Below the pieces are notes generated by a model. It was not told the origin of the DNA. It saw nothing but the letters and a program-made list of their open reading frames with translations, and did no database searches. The translations under genes and the position numbers were made by a program. A stretch of DNA of 64,000 nucleotides, taken from positions 372,001 to 436,000 of the forward strand of contig NZ_JAAVUZ010000001.1 of assembly GCF_018449675.1 (NCBI RefSeq). Direction: 5' to 3'. The DNA comes from Glaciihabitans sp. dw_435. GTDB lineage: Bacteria > Actinomycetota > Actinomycetes > Actinomycetales > Microbacteriaceae. Shown in pieces: positions 43,766 through 52,085 of the stretch; position 1 is the first letter of the stretch; each line of letters starts with the position of its first letter.

Positions 43766-43788
43766 TTAGGTAAGGCATGCCATACTTA
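43766..43788 (+). promoter_or_regulatory. Iron box (DtxR/IdeR-like) upstream of the SIP gene
   Basis: TTAGGTAAGGCATGCCATA (43766-43784) matches the DtxR/IdeR consensus TTAGGTTAGGCTAACCTAA at 13 of 19 positions. It also contains a near-perfect palindrome GTAAGGCATGCCATAC with a GGCATGCC core. It ends 9 bases before the start of the SIP-domain gene and would cover its -10 region. Predicts repression by iron-loaded DtxR/IdeR. Confidence 0.65.
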
Positions 43789-43793
43789 TTTCG

Positions 43794-44207
43794 ATGTCAA
43801 CACGCAGAAGAAGCCCCAACAGTGGCTCGGGGGCTCTGGCTACCGAGCAGCAGTCCGCGACCGCTCACCGGGTTCTTCTCGTCGCCGATGAATCCGGGAT
43901 CGACGAGGTCTGTGCACTTCTGGAGGCTCTGCCCCGCAAGACCCGTGGACGCGCGTTCCTCGAGGTTGCCAGTGCCGATGACATCCGCACCGTCGACGCT
44001 CCCAGCACCATGAGTGTCTGCTGGCTCACGCGCGACAGCCGTCCCGGTCACGCCGATGGTGAGGTTCTTGACCGCGCCGTGCGCGCCTGGATCAGCGAAA
44101 TGGTCGTCACCGTGGAGCACGCTCAGAACCTCTCCACCTGGATCGTGGGCGAGGCAGCATCGCTTCCCGGCCTGCGGCGCCTCATCGCCTCCGAGCAGGT
44201 CGGCTAA
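43794..44207 (+). CDS. Stand-alone SIP (siderophore-interacting) domain protein
   Basis: A 137-residue protein corresponding to the C-terminal NAD(P)H-binding half of siderophore-interacting ferric reductases: HRVLLVADESGIDEVCALLEALPRKTRGRAFLEVASADDI, then a WIVGEAASLPGLRRLI ending. The N-terminal flavin-binding domain is missing, so it cannot be a complete reductase alone. A candidate iron box directly upstream supports a link to iron uptake. There is no ribosome binding site, so the message is probably leaderless with a CATACT/TACTTA-type -10. Confidence 0.8.
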   Translation: MSTRRRSPNSGSGALATEQQSATAHRVLLVADESGIDEVCALLEALPRKTRGRAFLEVASADDIRTVDAPSTMSVCWLTRDSRPGHADGEVLDRAVRAWISEMVVTVEHAQNLSTWIVGEAASLPGLRRLIASEQVG

Positions 44208-44246
44208 CCTCTCCACCGTTCGCCATAGCGACGGTGCGCGCTGCTG

Positions 44247-45074
44247 TCAGACCGGCCGGGTCGCCGTCGGGCTCTGCGCGATGAGTGCCTCCGTGGCATC
44301 CCACAACCGCGCCGCTAGGGCGTCGTCTTTCGCCTGCCGTGACGTCCTTCCGCCCGGGTTGAGACCGTCGAAGTAGCTGCCGTTGGGCGCCCCGACCGGC
44401 TCGAGTGAGGCGAGCTGCACGATGGGGGCGGCTCCGGCATCGGGGCTGACCTGCACGGAGGTGCTCAGGGGCAGCAGGGTGCGCAGCACGGGGGAGTCAT
44501 GGCCGAACGAGGTGCCCACGAATCCGGGGTGGAACGAGTACGACTGGATGCCGGTGCGGTGCGCGAGCTCCCGAGCGAACAGCAGGGTCGCGAGCTTTGC
44601 GGACCCGTATTCCGGCCACCCGGCAAGGTAGGGCAGGCTCGTGCGGTTGAGATTGTCCGTGTGCAGTCGGCCCCACCGGTGGGCGACGCTGGACGTGTGG
44701 ATGACCCGGCCGGCGCTCTCCGTCAGCCGCGGCAGCAACAACGACGTCAGCAGGAACGGGGCGAGGTGATTGTGCTGGATGGTGCGCTCGTTGCCATCGG
44801 CAGTGGCGCCACGGCGGGGCACGAGGCCACCCGCGTTGTTCGCGAGCACGTCGATGCGGGGATACCGCTCGAGCAGAGCAGCGGCAAGTTCGCGCACGTC
44901 ATCGAAGCGGTCGTAGTCCGCGAGGAAGGCAGTGCCGCCGACGGACGAGGCTACATCCCTCGTTCGCTGAGCGTTTCGTCCGACGACGGCAACATCCCAC
45001 CCCTGTTCGCTCAGTCTCGCGGCTGCAATTGCTCCGATTCCCGAACTGGCTCCCGTGATTACAATCGTGCTCAT
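44247..45074 (-). CDS. Short-chain dehydrogenase/reductase
   Basis: A 275-residue NAD(P)-dependent oxidoreductase. TGASSGIGAIAAARL, LANNAGG, a catalytic Ser in HTSSVAH and Tyr-x3-Lys in EYGSAKLATLLFA are in place, followed by SFHPGFVGTSFG. It resembles the retinol dehydrogenase/WW-domain oxidoreductase-like branch. ATG 45074 overlaps the stop of the upstream metal-binding-motif gene by 4 bp (ATGA). The large open frame continuing upstream to 45812 is not coding. Confidence 0.85.
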   Translation of the reverse strand: MSTIVITGASSGIGAIAAARLSEQGWDVAVVGRNAQRTRDVASSVGGTAFLADYDRFDDVRELAAALLERYPRIDVLANNAGGLVPRRGATADGNERTIQHNHLAPFLLTSLLLPRLTESAGRVIHTSSVAHRWGRLHTDNLNRTSLPYLAGWPEYGSAKLATLLFARELAHRTGIQSYSFHPGFVGTSFGHDSPVLRTLLPLSTSVQVSPDAGAAPIVQLASLEPVGAPNGSYFDGLNPGGRTSRQAKDDALAARLWDATEALIAQSPTATRPV

Positions 45075-45526
45075 CGGTAGCCACCCTTCGTGAGACCTGC
45101 CTCTAGTTCGTAGCGGTTGGACAGGGGGTTTGCTCCCGCGGCCAGATACAGCGCGATGAAGGCAAGTCCGTACCTGCGCCATTGCTCGCGGTGAACGTCT
45201 TCGTGTTCGAGAACTGTATCCGCATGGTTGTCGTGGGTGAGGTAGACGGCGCCGATGGTGGTGCCGCCGCGTCCGAACGCTCGCCGGGGCATTCCGGATG
45301 CCACGATCAGCCGGCGAGAGCGGTGGAAGGTTGCCGGCCCACAGATCGCTCCCCACACGAGACCGCAGCCGGTCGCCAACCAAAATCCGGGGCGGGCGAC
45401 GACGGGACTGAGCAGCAGGCGCCGCGCACCGGGCACGCGCACCACCGACCGCACCGCCTGCTGGGCGTAGCGCTCGCGGCGCCGCGTGGGCGTTGCTGGG
45501 AGTGTGCGCAGTACAGGTGTCGCCAT
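45071..45526 (-). CDS. Small protein with HExxH motif, unknown function
   Basis: A 151-residue protein not assignable to a named family by eye. It contains a hydrophobic segment (GFWLATGCGLVWGAI), an Arg-rich N terminus, and LEHEDVHREQWRRYG, where HEDVH matches the HExxH zinc-binding pattern; a later NRYELEAGL could supply a third ligand (Glu). The combination suggests a small membrane-linked or DUF-type metalloprotein. TATTCT is seven bases before ATG on the minus strand, sharing a promoter with the MshA-like gene. Coupled to the downstream SDR. Confidence 0.6.
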   Translation of the reverse strand: MATPVLRTLPATPTRRRERYAQQAVRSVVRVPGARRLLLSPVVARPGFWLATGCGLVWGAICGPATFHRSRRLIVASGMPRRAFGRGGTTIGAVYLTHDNHADTVLEHEDVHREQWRRYGLAFIALYLAAGANPLSNRYELEAGLTKGGYR

Positions 45527-45533
45527 ACTCCGC

Positions 45534-45543
45534 AGAATACAGT
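45534..45543. promoter_or_regulatory. Symmetric bidirectional -10 element (HExxH protein / mshA-like)
   Basis: In AGAATACAGT the plus-strand box TACAGT (45538-45543) stands six bases before ATG 45550. The minus-strand box TATTCT (45539-45534) stands seven bases before the reverse ATG at 45526. The two share their TA. Gene starts are 23 bp apart, the same geometry as at 20138-20147. Confidence 0.6.
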
Positions 45544-45549
45544 TGGACC

Positions 45550-46782
45550 ATGGTCACCGGAATGCATCGAATCGCAATGATTTCCATGCATACCTCGCCC
45601 GCCGCGCAACCGGGGCGCGGGGATTCCGGCGGAATGAATGTGTCGCTCCTCGAGCTGGCCAAGAGCCTCGCGGCCCGGGGCGTGCAGGTCGACCTGTTGA
45701 CGCGCGCGGTCGGAGAGCCGGTCACCGTCGAGTTGCACCGCGGTGTCACTCTGCGCAGTCTCGCTGCGGGAGGCGCCGGCGCGCTGCCCAAGAACGGACT
45801 GGCGGATGTCACGGACGAGTTCGGCGAAGCCGTTGCCCAGTTGGTCGGGCGGGGCTCACCGCGATACGACCTGCTGCACGCCCACTACTGGCTGAGCGGT
45901 CTCGCCACCCTGCCGGTTGCCCTCGAACTCGGACTGCCGTTTGTGCAGAGCTTCCACACGCTCGGGGCGATGAAGAACCGCTCGCTGGCGACCGGTGACA
46001 CTCCCGAGCAGCCGCGCAGGCTCCACTCCGAGACCTTCCTCTCCCACCAGGCCGACGCGGTCGTGGTGGGGTCGTCGGCGGAGGTGACGTCTCTCATCGA
46101 CGACGTGCACGCGCCCGCGGACCGGCTCTGGGTGATTCCGCCGGGAGTGGACACCGACCTCTTCTCGCCCACCCGTGCCGTGCGGTCCGCGGAGGTGCGG
46201 GCTGGCCTCGGCATCGACGCCGACCGCCCGCTACTCGTCGTGGCCGCCCGCGTGCAACCGCTTAAGGGCCAGGACCTCGCGGTCCGCGCGCTCGCCGAGG
46301 TCAAGAACCGACGCGGGTCCGCACCCCTTCTCGTTCTCGCCGGTGAACCCACCCTGGGCGCCGAAGAATACCTGGCGGTGCTGCTGCAGATCGCGAAGGA
46401 GCTCGGCGTGCAGGACGACGTGCGTCTCGTCGGAGCGCTCGAGCAGCCCGAGCTTGCCGACCTGTTCGCCGCCGCCGATCTCACCCTCATTCCCTCCCAC
46501 TCGGAGACGTTCGGCCTCGTCGCCCTCGAGTCGGCGGCCAGCGGCACACCGGTGGTTGGATCGCGCAACACCGGGCTCGTGGAATCCGTCGCGGACGGCG
46601 AATCCGGCATTCTCGTTGACAGCCGGGACAGCGAAGAGTGGGGAGCGATCGTCGCCGGGCTGCTCGATGATCCGGCGAGGTTACGGGCGCTCGGGACATC
46701 CGCTCGCGCCCATGCCGAAGGCTTCACCTGGGCGACCGCCGCGGCGTCCCTGATGGGGCTCTACTCGAGCCTCGACCGCTAG
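45550..46782 (+). CDS. mshA: MshA-like GT4 glycosyltransferase (probable mycothiol pathway)
   Basis: A 410-residue retaining GT4 enzyme. The early motif SMHTSPAAQPGRGDSGGMNV is the hallmark of MshA, which joins UDP-GlcNAc and inositol 3-phosphate as the first step of mycothiol synthesis. Other MshA features are HAHYWLSG, FVQSFHTLGAMKNRSLATGDTPEQP and the E-x7-E motif SETFGLVALESAASGTPVV. The match is not perfect (about 410 residues, slightly short), so a related sugar transferase is possible. TACAGT six bases before the ATG suggests leaderless expression. Mycothiol is also a SigR-regulated theme in this window. Confidence 0.65.
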   Translation: MVTGMHRIAMISMHTSPAAQPGRGDSGGMNVSLLELAKSLAARGVQVDLLTRAVGEPVTVELHRGVTLRSLAAGGAGALPKNGLADVTDEFGEAVAQLVGRGSPRYDLLHAHYWLSGLATLPVALELGLPFVQSFHTLGAMKNRSLATGDTPEQPRRLHSETFLSHQADAVVVGSSAEVTSLIDDVHAPADRLWVIPPGVDTDLFSPTRAVRSAEVRAGLGIDADRPLLVVAARVQPLKGQDLAVRALAEVKNRRGSAPLLVLAGEPTLGAEEYLAVLLQIAKELGVQDDVRLVGALEQPELADLFAAADLTLIPSHSETFGLVALESAASGTPVVGSRNTGLVESVADGESGILVDSRDSEEWGAIVAGLLDDPARLRALGTSARAHAEGFTWATAAASLMGLYSSLDR

Positions 46783-46804
46783 CGCCCGCCGCGCCGGCCC
46801 CGGC

Positions 46805-48223
46805 TCAGACCTCGGGTCGTCCGTACGTCTCGAGCAGGCGCAGCCAGATCTCGTTCATGGTCGGGTACGCGGGAACCGCGTGCCACAGCCGATCGAGCGG
46901 CACCTCGCCGACGATCGCGAACGTGGCGGCCTGCAGCATCTCGCTGACGTCCTGTCCCACGAAGGTGACGCCGAGGATGACCTTGCGCTTCTCGTCCACG
47001 ATCATGCGCGCCGATCCCTTGTAGCCATCGGCCTGCAGGGATGCCCCGGCGACGTTGCCAAGTTCGTAGTCGATGACGCGGATGTCGTACCCGGCCTTTT
47101 CTGCCGCCGCAGCGGTGAGGCCGACGGAGGCCACCTCCGGGTCGCTGAAGGTCACCTGTGGAACCACCTCGTGATCGGCGGTAGCGACATGCTTACCCCA
47201 CGGGCCGGCGTGCACAGTCTGGCCGAGGGCGCGGGCCGCGATCACGTCGCCGGCGGCGCGGGCCTGGTACTTGCCCTGGTGGGTCAGCAGCGCGCGGTGG
47301 TTGACGTCGCCGGTCGCGTAGAGCCAGTCGAAGCCCTTCACCAGCATGGTGTCGTCCACGTCGAGCCAGTCGCCGGGGGTGAGGCCCACGTTTTCGAGCC
47401 CGATGTCGAGGGTGCGCGGGGTGCGTCCCGTGGCGACGAGAACCTGTTCGGCGTCGACGCTCACGTCGTCGCTGAGAACGATGTGCACGTCTCCGTCGTC
47501 GCCGTCCGGACGGGTGACGGAGGTCGGGGAGACGCCGATCAGCACGGTGGCGCCGAGGGCCCGGAGGGATTCGGTGACCATCTCGCCGGCGAACGGTTCC
47601 TGGCCGGCGAGGAGGGAGCTGCGCGCGATGACGGTGACCTTGGTGCCGAAGCTTGCATAGGCCGTGGCCATCTCGACGGCCACGACGCCACCGCCGATGA
47701 TCGCGAGGCTGGCCGGAACGTTGCGCACGCTCGTCGCGTCGCGGCTCTCCCACGGGTTCACGCCCGCGAGCCCGGGGATGTCTGGCAGAAGTGCCGCCGA
47801 TCCGGTGCTGACGGCCACCGCGTGGCGGGCCGTGTAGACGGTGTCATCGACGGTCACCTGCTTGACGCCAGTGATTACTCCGTGTCCGCGCACGAGATCG
47901 ATGCCGGCACCGGTGACCCAGTCGACCTGGCCCGAGTCGTCCCAGTTGTTGGTCACCGTGTTGCGGCGCTCGAGGGTCGCCGCGACATCGAGGTCGCCGG
48001 TGACCGCCTGCTTGGCGCCGTTTACGTTCTTGGCCGCGCGCAGCGCAATGCCGCCACGGAGAAGTGCCTTGGATGGCATGCATGCCCAGTAGGAGCAGTC
48101 ACCACCGACGAGCTCGCTCTCCACCAGGAGCACGCTGATCCCGCCCTGCTTGGCACGGTCGGCGACGTTCTCGCCCACCGCCCCGGCTCCGATGACAATG
48201 AGGTCGTATTCGGTGGTCGTCAT
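46805..48223 (-). CDS. FAD-dependent pyridine nucleotide-disulfide reductase
   Basis: A 472-residue class I flavoprotein disulfide reductase. FAD-binding IVIGAGAVGENVA, the redox pair Cys43/Cys48 in GGDCSYWACMPSK, and NAD-binding IIGGGVVAVEMATAYASFG are present. At the dimerisation end, where the family has HPTxSE, the sequence is AVPAYPTMNEIW, so the catalytic His of the His-Glu dyad appears replaced by Tyr. This recalls LpdA/mercuric-reductase-like paralogues rather than true lipoamide dehydrogenase. GGAGG lies seven bases before ATG. Confidence 0.88.
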   Translation of the reverse strand: MTTTEYDLIVIGAGAVGENVADRAKQGGISVLLVESELVGGDCSYWACMPSKALLRGGIALRAAKNVNGAKQAVTGDLDVAATLERRNTVTNNWDDSGQVDWVTGAGIDLVRGHGVITGVKQVTVDDTVYTARHAVAVSTGSAALLPDIPGLAGVNPWESRDATSVRNVPASLAIIGGGVVAVEMATAYASFGTKVTVIARSSLLAGQEPFAGEMVTESLRALGATVLIGVSPTSVTRPDGDDGDVHIVLSDDVSVDAEQVLVATGRTPRTLDIGLENVGLTPGDWLDVDDTMLVKGFDWLYATGDVNHRALLTHQGKYQARAAGDVIAARALGQTVHAGPWGKHVATADHEVVPQVTFSDPEVASVGLTAAAAEKAGYDIRVIDYELGNVAGASLQADGYKGSARMIVDEKRKVILGVTFVGQDVSEMLQAATFAIVGEVPLDRLWHAVPAYPTMNEIWLRLLETYGRPEV

Positions 48224-48282
48224 TGAGCTTCCTCCAGAGTCGCTGGCCGGATGTGCGGCTCTCCCACCCTAAACCGCGCGGC

Positions 48283-49068
48283 CTACCGTCCGACGAATTT
48301 TGCGACGGTGCGGCTGAGGAACGCCTGCAACCCGATGTGCGCGTCCTCGGTGTTCACGAGCCGGGCGAACTCGGGCTGCAGCCGTGCTTCCGCCGCGGCA
48401 TCCCCGTCCCGCACCGCAATGCGGGCATTGGCCAGCGTCGCCTGCACCGCAAGGGGCGCCTGCGCCGCAATGCGCTGGGCCAGCTCCACGCCCCGGGCAT
48501 ACTGCTCGCCGACGGGCACCACCTCCTGCACCAGGCCGATGCGGAGTGCCTCCGTGGCGTCGAAAGTATCGCCGGTGAGGATCCAGCGCATCGCGTTGCC
48601 CCAGCCCACCGCGCGTGGAAAGCGCGTGGTCGCCCCACCGAACGGGAGGATGCCCCGCGTCACCTCCACCTGGCCGAACACAGTGTTCTCAGCGGCCACA
48701 GCGATGTCGCTGGCGAGGATGAGCTCGATCCCGAGCGTCAGGCACGTGCCCTGCACGGCCATGACGACCGGTTTGGTGAGCTGGCGCCCGCCGGTCTGCC
48801 ACGGGTTCATGCCGCCCTCGGCAACGGTGTCGACGCCGTCAGCCCCGATGTGCGGAGCGATGTCCCCGAGATCGAGTCCGGCGCTGAAGTGGTCTCCGTG
48901 GGCATACACGAACCCACAGCGCAGGTCGGGGTCCTCGTCGAGCAGCGCGTAGGCGAGCGACAGCTCGGACAGCAGTCGCATATCCGCGGCGTTGCGCTTC
49001 TCCGGCCGGTTGAAGCCGATCAGCAGCACGTGTCCATCTCGGTCAACAGTGACTCTCGCGTCCGTCAT
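48283..49068 (-). CDS. Crotonase-family enoyl-CoA hydratase/isomerase
   Basis: A 261-residue protein. The oxyanion-hole region GDHFSAGLDLGDI and KPVVMAVQGTCLTLGIELILASD, then FGQVEVTRGILPFGGATTRFPRAVG with Glu (EVTRGI), fit enoyl-CoA hydratases. It could act on 2-enoyl-CoA in fatty-acid or aromatic degradation; the natural substrate is not evident and no other beta-oxidation genes are near. TAGGCT six bases before the reverse ATG suggests a leaderless message. Confidence 0.85.
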   Translation of the reverse strand: MTDARVTVDRDGHVLLIGFNRPEKRNAADMRLLSELSLAYALLDEDPDLRCGFVYAHGDHFSAGLDLGDIAPHIGADGVDTVAEGGMNPWQTGGRQLTKPVVMAVQGTCLTLGIELILASDIAVAAENTVFGQVEVTRGILPFGGATTRFPRAVGWGNAMRWILTGDTFDATEALRIGLVQEVVPVGEQYARGVELAQRIAAQAPLAVQATLANARIAVRDGDAAAEARLQPEFARLVNTEDAHIGLQAFLSRTVAKFVGR

Positions 49069-49181
49069 GGCCCGAGCCTAGGATGACGCCCACTCGCGCG
49101 GGAATCCATTGGCGGTTGTCAACAACACCGCGTGCCCGCAAGGGGCAGCCGGGTGGATGACCCGGTGCATAAGCTGAGCGA

Positions 49182-49979
49182 ATGACACGAGACATTTCGC
49201 GCGAGATCTGGGCCATCACCGGGGCCTCCGGCCGCATCGGGACGACGCTGCGCGAGGGACTTCTTCCCCTCGTCGCCGGACTCATCCTTATCGACACGGT
49301 GGAGCCCGCGGACCTGAAGCTCGGGGAGCGCGCCGTGATCGCCGACCTCGCCGACCCGCACGAGCTGCGACACGCGCTGCAGGGAACGGACGGTGTCATC
49401 CACCTCGCCGCCATTCCCGACGAGGCCGACTTCAACGACCTGGTTTCGGTCAACGTGATCGGCACATGGCACCTGCTCGAGGCGGCGCGCACCGCCCAGG
49501 TCTCCCGGGTGGTCTACGCGAGCACCGGCCGCACGCTCGGCATGTACGACGCGGGAGACACCGTCTCATCCGACTCGCCGGTGCGTCCTGACGGCCTCTA
49601 CGCGGTGAGCAAGGTCGCCGGGGAGGCGCTCTGCCAGCTCTATGTCGACAAGTTCGGCTTTACCGCGACGTGCCTGCGGATCGGCGCGTTCAAGTCCCAG
49701 CCGGTCGAGGCGCGCGACCTCAGCGTCTGGCTGAGTCCCGCGGACGCAGTGCGGGCATTCATCGCCGCCATGACGCGTGACGGAGACGACTTCGCCGTGC
49801 TGCTCGCCTACTCCAACAACGCGCACTCCTGGGCCGATCTCAGCAGCGGCCACGCTCTCGGATACTTTCCCGAGGATGACGCAAGCGCGCTGTTCCACAC
49901 GGAGCCCGTCGCCGTCGGCAAGCAGGCGGGCGTGATGGCGGAGCCCGCCTTCACGCTCGACCGGCAGCGCCCCTTCTAG
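49182..49979 (+). CDS. NAD-dependent epimerase/uronate-dehydrogenase-like SDR
   Basis: A 265-residue extended SDR with ITGASGRIGTTLREGL at the N terminus, YASTGRTLGMYD and LYAVSKVAGEALCQLY (Tyr-x3-Lys). The short length and the GMYD motif resemble bacterial uronate dehydrogenases, which oxidise glucuronate or galacturonate, rather than nucleotide-sugar epimerases. The evidence is moderate. TAAGCT six bases before the ATG suggests leaderless translation. Confidence 0.78.
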   Translation: MTRDISREIWAITGASGRIGTTLREGLLPLVAGLILIDTVEPADLKLGERAVIADLADPHELRHALQGTDGVIHLAAIPDEADFNDLVSVNVIGTWHLLEAARTAQVSRVVYASTGRTLGMYDAGDTVSSDSPVRPDGLYAVSKVAGEALCQLYVDKFGFTATCLRIGAFKSQPVEARDLSVWLSPADAVRAFIAAMTRDGDDFAVLLAYSNNAHSWADLSSGHALGYFPEDDASALFHTEPVAVGKQAGVMAEPAFTLDRQRPF

Positions 49980-49994
49980 CTCGAGCGCTGCCCG

Positions 49995-50816
49995 CTACTT
50001 GCGGGTGAGGGCGCCCAGCAGGCGCAGGATCGTGGGCAGGTCATCGGACGCCTGCTCCTCGGAACCTGGCGCGAATTCCACGAGACCCGCGCCGGCGAGC
50101 GTGAAACGATCCTTCACGGCGCGAATCAGGGCCACGAGGTCGACGGCGGACAGCCCGAACGGCTCCGGGTATCCGATACCGCCGATCTCCGCGGGGTCGA
50201 GAACGTCCAGGTCGATGTGCAGGTAGACGGATGTCGCGCCGCTGGCGTCGATCGCCGCAACCAGCGACTCCGGGGTGAGGTCGGTGCCGCTCAGGGTGGG
50301 GATGCCCGCGGTGCTGAGATACTCGGCCTCCGCGTCATCCACCGCCCGCGTGCCGGCCAGGATGACCCGGTCCGCGCGCAGGGGTGCAGCGGGAACGAGG
50401 GCGTCGGGACCATCTCCGAGCAGCGTGCGCAGCACCATGCCGTGGAATGCGCCGGACGGCGAGGATGTGGGGGAGTTGGCATCGGCGTGGGCGTCGAACC
50501 AGACGACCGCGACATCCGGATCCCGCAGCGCGTGTTCGACCGCGGCAAGCTCGACACCGCAGTCTCCGCCGATGGTGACGGCGATGTCGTCGAGGGACCG
50601 CAGCACCTGCAGCTGACGGTCGCGCACGAGGCGGAGGGAGCTCAGGCGCGAGACCGTCGTTCCCTGTTCGTCGCCGGCCTCCAGGGGCACATCGACGACG
50701 ACCGTGGAGGACGCGGGGAGGTCATTGCGGATGGCCTGCGCCCCGTCGACCAATCGCATCGCACGAGAAGAACCGGATCCCTGCCATTGCGGGACTACTA
50801 CAAAGGTGACAGCCAC
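49995..50816 (-). CDS. Arginase/ureohydrolase-family protein
   Basis: A 273-residue protein with the binuclear-metal motifs of the ureohydrolase superfamily: WFDAHADAN (Asp108, His110, Asp112) and LHIDLDVLDP. The usual GGDHS motif reads GGDCGVE, with Cys86 where arginase has a metal-binding His. GGDC variants are known in actinobacterial homologues of uncertain substrate. It may therefore not be a true arginase. Starts with GTG 50816, with no clear ribosome binding site. Confidence 0.82.
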   Translation of the reverse strand: MAVTFVVVPQWQGSGSSRAMRLVDGAQAIRNDLPASSTVVVDVPLEAGDEQGTTVSRLSSLRLVRDRQLQVLRSLDDIAVTIGGDCGVELAAVEHALRDPDVAVVWFDAHADANSPTSSPSGAFHGMVLRTLLGDGPDALVPAAPLRADRVILAGTRAVDDAEAEYLSTAGIPTLSGTDLTPESLVAAIDASGATSVYLHIDLDVLDPAEIGGIGYPEPFGLSAVDLVALIRAVKDRFTLAGAGLVEFAPGSEEQASDDLPTILRLLGALTRK

Positions 50817-50938
50817 GTATGTCAGTGTGGCACGCGTCGCCTGCGGCGCGGGGAGCGTTCGCTCTGAGCGGTGGTCGGCCGAACCGACCGTCGGCGCGGG
50901 GGCGGGGGGAGCCCCGCGGGTGACCGCGGGGCGTCCGG

Positions 50939-51583
50939 CTACTTGCCGACGGGGGTTGCCGCGGCGATGTTGGCGGTCAGCTGCTCGACTGTCTGGTGGG
51001 GGCCATATGCGGGCTGGTCGCGGTCGAGGCGCCAGCTCTCGGAGAGGTCTCCCGCGCTGACGGTGGCGAAGCCGATGGCGTCCTGGAACGTCGTCAGTAG
51101 CTCAATCGCCTCCGGGAAGTTGGACGCGGTACCGAGCGCGCGGCGGTCAGGGGTGCCGGCGGGCGTCGCGGTGGAGAGGATCTTGTCGAAGTGAATGTGG
51201 TTGAACGCCTTGACGACCTTGGACTGGGGAAGGTGGTCCTGCAGCATGCTCGAGACGGTGGTGGTGCCGTTATCGAGATCCGCGATGTGACCGTCGCGCT
51301 CGAAGTAGTAGTTGTTGGTGTCGATCACGATCTTGCCGACGAGGGGCTCGACGGGGATGGACGGAATGGCGCCCAGCGGGACGGTGACGATGACGAAGTC
51401 TCCGGCAGCGGCGGCGCCTGCTGCGGTGGCAGCGGTGGCCTTCGGACCCAGCTCCTCGACGAGCTCACTGAGCGTCTCCGGCCCGCGTGAGTTACTGATC
51501 ACGACGTCGTAGCCGTTCTGGGTGGCAGCCCGTGCGAGTTGGCTGCCAATGTGTCCTGCACCGATAATTCCGATTGTTGTCAT
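50939..51583 (-). CDS. NAD(P)-binding, F420-reductase-like/NpdG-type protein
   Basis: A 214-residue Rossmann protein: MTTIGIIGAGHIGSQLARAATQNGYDVVISNSRGPETL at the N terminus, VIVTVPLGAIPSIPVEPLVGKIVIDTNNYY, then VVKAFNHIHFDKI. It has the pattern of F420-dependent NADP reductase and related NADP-binding proteins. The full F420-binding site cannot be confirmed by eye. The frame continues upstream to 51739, but family similarity starts at ATG 51583. Located next to a NUDIX gene. Confidence 0.75.
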   Translation of the reverse strand: MTTIGIIGAGHIGSQLARAATQNGYDVVISNSRGPETLSELVEELGPKATAATAAGAAAAGDFVIVTVPLGAIPSIPVEPLVGKIVIDTNNYYFERDGHIADLDNGTTTVSSMLQDHLPQSKVVKAFNHIHFDKILSTATPAGTPDRRALGTASNFPEAIELLTTFQDAIGFATVSAGDLSESWRLDRDQPAYGPHQTVEQLTANIAAATPVGK

Positions 51584-51624
51584 GTCAACCGAAACCGCCC
51601 GTCCGTGAGAAATCTTCCCGACAC

Positions 51625-52059
51625 TCAGTGGATTCGCGGGTTGGCAGCGCGGGTCCACCGGTCGAGTGCGAGCGGAATCAGTACGTCGGTGGTGAGGGGC
51701 GCGAGCGGAATGCCCTCGTGTGAGGCGGGATCGACCCACCGCAGCTCGTCGATTTCGGCGGCCGCCACCGGTACCTGGTCGGTCTCCACGGCGAACACCT
51801 CGGCGATCAGATCGTGGCCGTGCTCGTTCGCGGCCTGTGTGTCGAAGCGGCCGAGGTATTCGAATGTGTTGCCGTCGAGGGTCAGCCCCAGTTCCTCGCC
51901 GAGCTCCCGCACGAGAGCCGCCAGGGGTGTCTCCTGTGGTTCGATCTTGCCTCCGGCCTGCATGAACATCCCGGTGCCGCGCTTGCGCACGAGAAGCAGC
52001 TGCCCGGTGCCGTCAACGATGAGCGCGGCCGCCACCCGGATGACCGGGCGGGCGACCAC
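51625..52059 (-). CDS. NUDIX hydrolase (MutT-like)
   Basis: A 144-residue pyrophosphohydrolase. The Nudix box GKIEPQETPLAALVRELGEELGL matches Gx5Ex7REUxEExGU. The opening VIRVAAALIVDGTGQLLLVRKRGTGMFMQAGGK is typical of the family cleaning up nucleotide or NADH-type diphosphates. Substrate unassigned. It lies 41 bp upstream of the F420-reductase-like gene and 26 bp downstream of pspA, on the same strand. Confidence 0.88.
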   Translation of the reverse strand: MVARPVIRVAAALIVDGTGQLLLVRKRGTGMFMQAGGKIEPQETPLAALVRELGEELGLTLDGNTFEYLGRFDTQAANEHGHDLIAEVFAVETDQVPVAAAEIDELRWVDPASHEGIPLAPLTTDVLIPLALDRWTRAANPRIH

Positions 52060-52085
52060 GTCGTTGGTGGGGCTCTGCTGGTCGA

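Noticed and set aside
46880-48226. 448-residue plus-strand open frame
   Set aside because: Antisense to the flavoprotein reductase, with shadow-like composition (His/Asp/Gly-rich) and no start signal.
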